DNA of 64,000 bases from Oscarella lobularis (taxonomy: Eukaryota > Porifera > Homoscleromorpha > Homosclerophorida > Oscarellidae), in assembly GCF_947507565.1 (NCBI RefSeq), contig NC_089180.1, positions 3,472,001 to 3,536,000 of the forward strand, given 5' to 3'. Shown one piece after another: positions 61,301 to 64,000 of the stretch. Within the stretch, counting starts at the first letter, position 1. Each line of letters opens with the position of its first letter. Made by a program: the position numbers and the translations under genes. The notes below the pieces were generated by a model, which did no database searches, was not told the origin of the DNA, and was given only the letters and a program-made list of their open reading frames with translations.

Positions 61301-64000
61301 CGGCCGCGACCGCGGTTGTCGTTGTCGTCTTCGCCACCTCCGCGGCCGCGGCAAGCGCCGCCCGTTCCTTCGGTCGCTTTTGCAGGTCAAAATCGTCGTC
61401 GGTCATTTCGTAATCGATCTGACGAGAGAAAGCGATCGTTACGACGCGAAAAACGAAAGAGGAGCTGAGGAGGTGGGTCTCACCAGGGAGCCCAGCGACG
61501 TGGCGCCTTTGTCTTTCCGTTCCGCAGACGCACTCCTTCGCGAAGGACTGCGAGACGCGCTGCTGAGAGAAAATAAACGCGTGCAATTGACCGAAGGGGC
61601 TCCCGTTTACTCACGCAGCTTCGAATTGACGTCCGGAACTTCGTGCATTCTCTTCTCGGCCGCCCTGAATGCGGTCAACGTGCGTCGCGCGATCCGCTTC
61701 TCGGCCGGCGACTCGTCGACTTGTCGAGTCGTCGAGAATTTCACGTGATTTTGGAAGCCCCGGCTGCGCTCGCTGCACGTGAACCATCTATGCGTGAACC
61801 ACCAATTAAGAATGCGCCCTGGATAGATATAATATTTAGTATCCCTCATCGCTTCACATACGTTCCTCTGCTGCTAACTCATGGCTAATTTATGTATGGC
61901 CTATAAAATTAGAAGCATTTTTTGACGAAACAGCCTATTGATTAATTAAAGGCTATACTTTGGCCCTTGAGCATGTCGGAAATGATGTAGACAACTGTTT
62001 CTGGTATAAGGTATTCAAACACTTTGCTCGTCTATAAAATAAATTTTCATTTATATGTGTGAGGTTTGTAGCAGTTTTTTACGTTTCGAAATAAATCCTC
62101 ATCAATGTCGAATAGTACGTTTTTCTTTGCCTTTCTTTTTTGTTTAACAAATCGCTCGATTAGAATAGGCAGTATCGTATCAATGATTTTCGACGGAAAA
62201 GTGAAAGGAGGTTTTCTTTCTGAGAAGACGTCCATGGTGATTAGTTAAGCCCTTGCTGGTACGACTCACTTTTTCCATTTCTTCCAAATCTAAAAATGTC
62301 AGTGTCTTTCACATCAACCTACAACTCAATATTGTCTTTGAAAAGGATTTATTGATCAAGTTCATATATTAACCTTCAATTGGTGAACTTGCTCTAAATG
62401 TTCCATCCGATTTTGAAGATATTGCTTGATGTCGTCCTTAGAAAGGGTTTTTAGTCTACCGCAGCGGAAGAAATTATTACTAGACACCATCAACGCATTA
62501 CACATATGGCATTTACAAGTTATTGATGAATTCAGACGTATGTTCCTCAGTGAAATCCGACTCCGAGCTGAGTACTACGACGTCATCGTTGTCATCGCTC
62601 TTAACGTCATCTTGTACGAAAATTAACAAAATTGCACATCTATTATTGGAGAAGTAACTATGGCCTACCGCTTCCTTTTCTTTCCTCCCGCGTAATTGGC
62701 TTTATGCAGTCATACAGTATCGTGGACGTTATCAATTTACGCACGTTTCCAGTGTCCGCCTAAATAGCGCTATCAAACTGCACATCATTTAGCCACTGTC
62801 ATTCTAACCTGCGTAAATTGAATTTCTGAGTTGAAGATTTATTTTAGAGCGTACTACACAACAAAAAACAGGTAACCTATTACGTTGATTTTTATAGTTA
62901 TTATTTCTTGCCATGATAACAAATATTCCGCAATCACATCCGTTATTTTTCCTTCTCTCGAATGGTACTTAAATTATGAAAATAAATGACACAAATAATT
63001 GTAAAATGTACATGCACAGTTTTGACATTACGGAACGCGTCGATAAGGCCTTAGAAAGAAACGATCTTCGTCGAAATTGCCAAGGATGGCTATTGCATTA
63101 CTTCCGCGTAGCGCTATGCTCTCAAAGAGCACGGCTATCAAAATCTTAGCCTAAATAGCATGCTAAAGGCTTTGAGAAAGGAGGTTCTGCAACACGCATC
63201 AATCTATCAGCCATGGATAACGGGAGACCTCAAAGATCAGGTAAATTTTATGCGGCTACTGTTTGCAGTAGACTTACTGTATAAGGGTTGCGATTGAAGG
63301 TTAACGCATACTGTTCCCGCGCTGTGTACGCAACGGACTTTGGAGACATCATCGAAAACGCCTTCTGTCAAGTATTCCAAATGAAATGCAATGTTGCACA
63401 ATTAGATGAGGCAGAGCGTGACCTACAATGCAGACATCTTGTCCTGTCGCGTCAAAGAGAAAAAGGTATAGGTTTCATAATTATTCTTCAAATCCATTGC
63501 CTATCGTTGCCTCTTTCCAACTCAATTTAGGAAACCCACTACCATCAGTTCGCATGATCCGCTATGCCAATCATTACGACGCTTTAGACGTCGACGGAGT
63601 GAACAGAAGTCCGACATTAATAACGATATCCGAAACCTCCGAGTCTGATGAAGATAGCGACAATGAGGCATTGAAATCACAGTCTTCAAAACTAAAAAAG
63701 TTAGCTTAGCAATATGCCGTTGTGGAGCACAAAATCAATTTTGCTTATTTAGTAGCCCGCACTTTAGAGGCAATCGTGAAATACCGGTTTTTGAATATAG
63801 CAACATTGGCTTTCCTCCGGAAAAAGCTCTAGAAATTATTTGTCAGGCTCGTGAAGATCACCAAACACGGATTTGCTCCGACCATCCTATACGCTGTTCT
63901 GTCGGGGCAACTTTTTTGATTGACACACAAAAACTGAATCACGTTTACGATTACAAGTGCGATGACCACGGATCTTTTATTGCTCAAGGAGTACACCACT

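Overview
This is eukaryotic, animal-type DNA: many genes are split by very short GT-AG introns (mostly 40-65 bp), AATAAA signals follow genes, there is an ankyrin-death-domain gene and pieces of tyrosine-kinase-like genes, and nearly everything else is a transposable-element gene of families common in early-branching animals. The short introns and the mix of families (P-like, hAT, pogo, Harbinger, Tc1/IS630, Ginger, Helitron, MULE, Ty3/gypsy, DUF6589, SWIM-YqaJ-PHD, SWIM/CxC, RecQ-like) suggest a sponge or similar basal metazoan; this is inference, and the species is not identifiable from sequence alone. I see no rRNA, tRNA, CRISPR or bacterial operon.

Layout: 1-2.3 kb, broken coding remnants and a kinase N-lobe exon. 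2.3-4.3 kb, Ty3/gypsy pol end, LTR, gag start and PR-RT remnant. 4.3-14.5 kb, P-like transposase pieces and three copies of an unnamed gene family lying tail-to-tail with P-like tails, plus a hAT piece, an ankyrin-death gene (8.7-10.8 kb) and the best P-like transposase (10.9-13.0 kb). 14.5-17.9 kb, a decayed Helitron ending in a minisatellite. 18.1-22 kb, an apparently intact module: Ulp1-like protease and NRF1-like DNA-binding protein on the minus strand, head-to-head with a four-exon SWIM/CxC protein. 22-24.7 kb, IS630-like transposase and a HIRAN/zinc-ribbon gene. 24.7-29 kb is AT-rich with little coding. 29-34 kb, Helitron and MULE pieces, a five-exon SWIM-YqaJ-PHD gene and a THAP-Harbinger transposase. 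35.4-37 kb, a gene carrying 128 consecutive glutamates. 37-39.4 kb, an intact pogo element inserted in a Harbinger gene. 41.5-46 kb, Tc1, a PB1-like/SHOCT-like gene, a P-like piece and a RecQ pseudogene. 46.3-49.8 kb, a DUF6589 gene split by a second pogo element. 51.9-59.5 kb, Ginger, gypsy, kinase, P-like, Tc1, an unnamed TE-associated gene and a Mutator-type piece. 60-64 kb, pyrimidine-rich DNA, unrecognised exons and an OTU-like gene running off the end.

The genes do not form one pathway; this is a transposon graveyard with a few intact elements. The most unusual pattern is the repeated pairing of a P-like transposase tail with a convergent gene carrying a conserved R(Y/F)AAG(Y/F) block and an RGFS-type C-terminus. 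All three copies end in the same CAGCATAGAT terminus and carry a GTCACGTGAT box upstream of the start codon. Both pogo insertions can be excised on paper at their TA duplications, and each excision re-opens the host reading frame.
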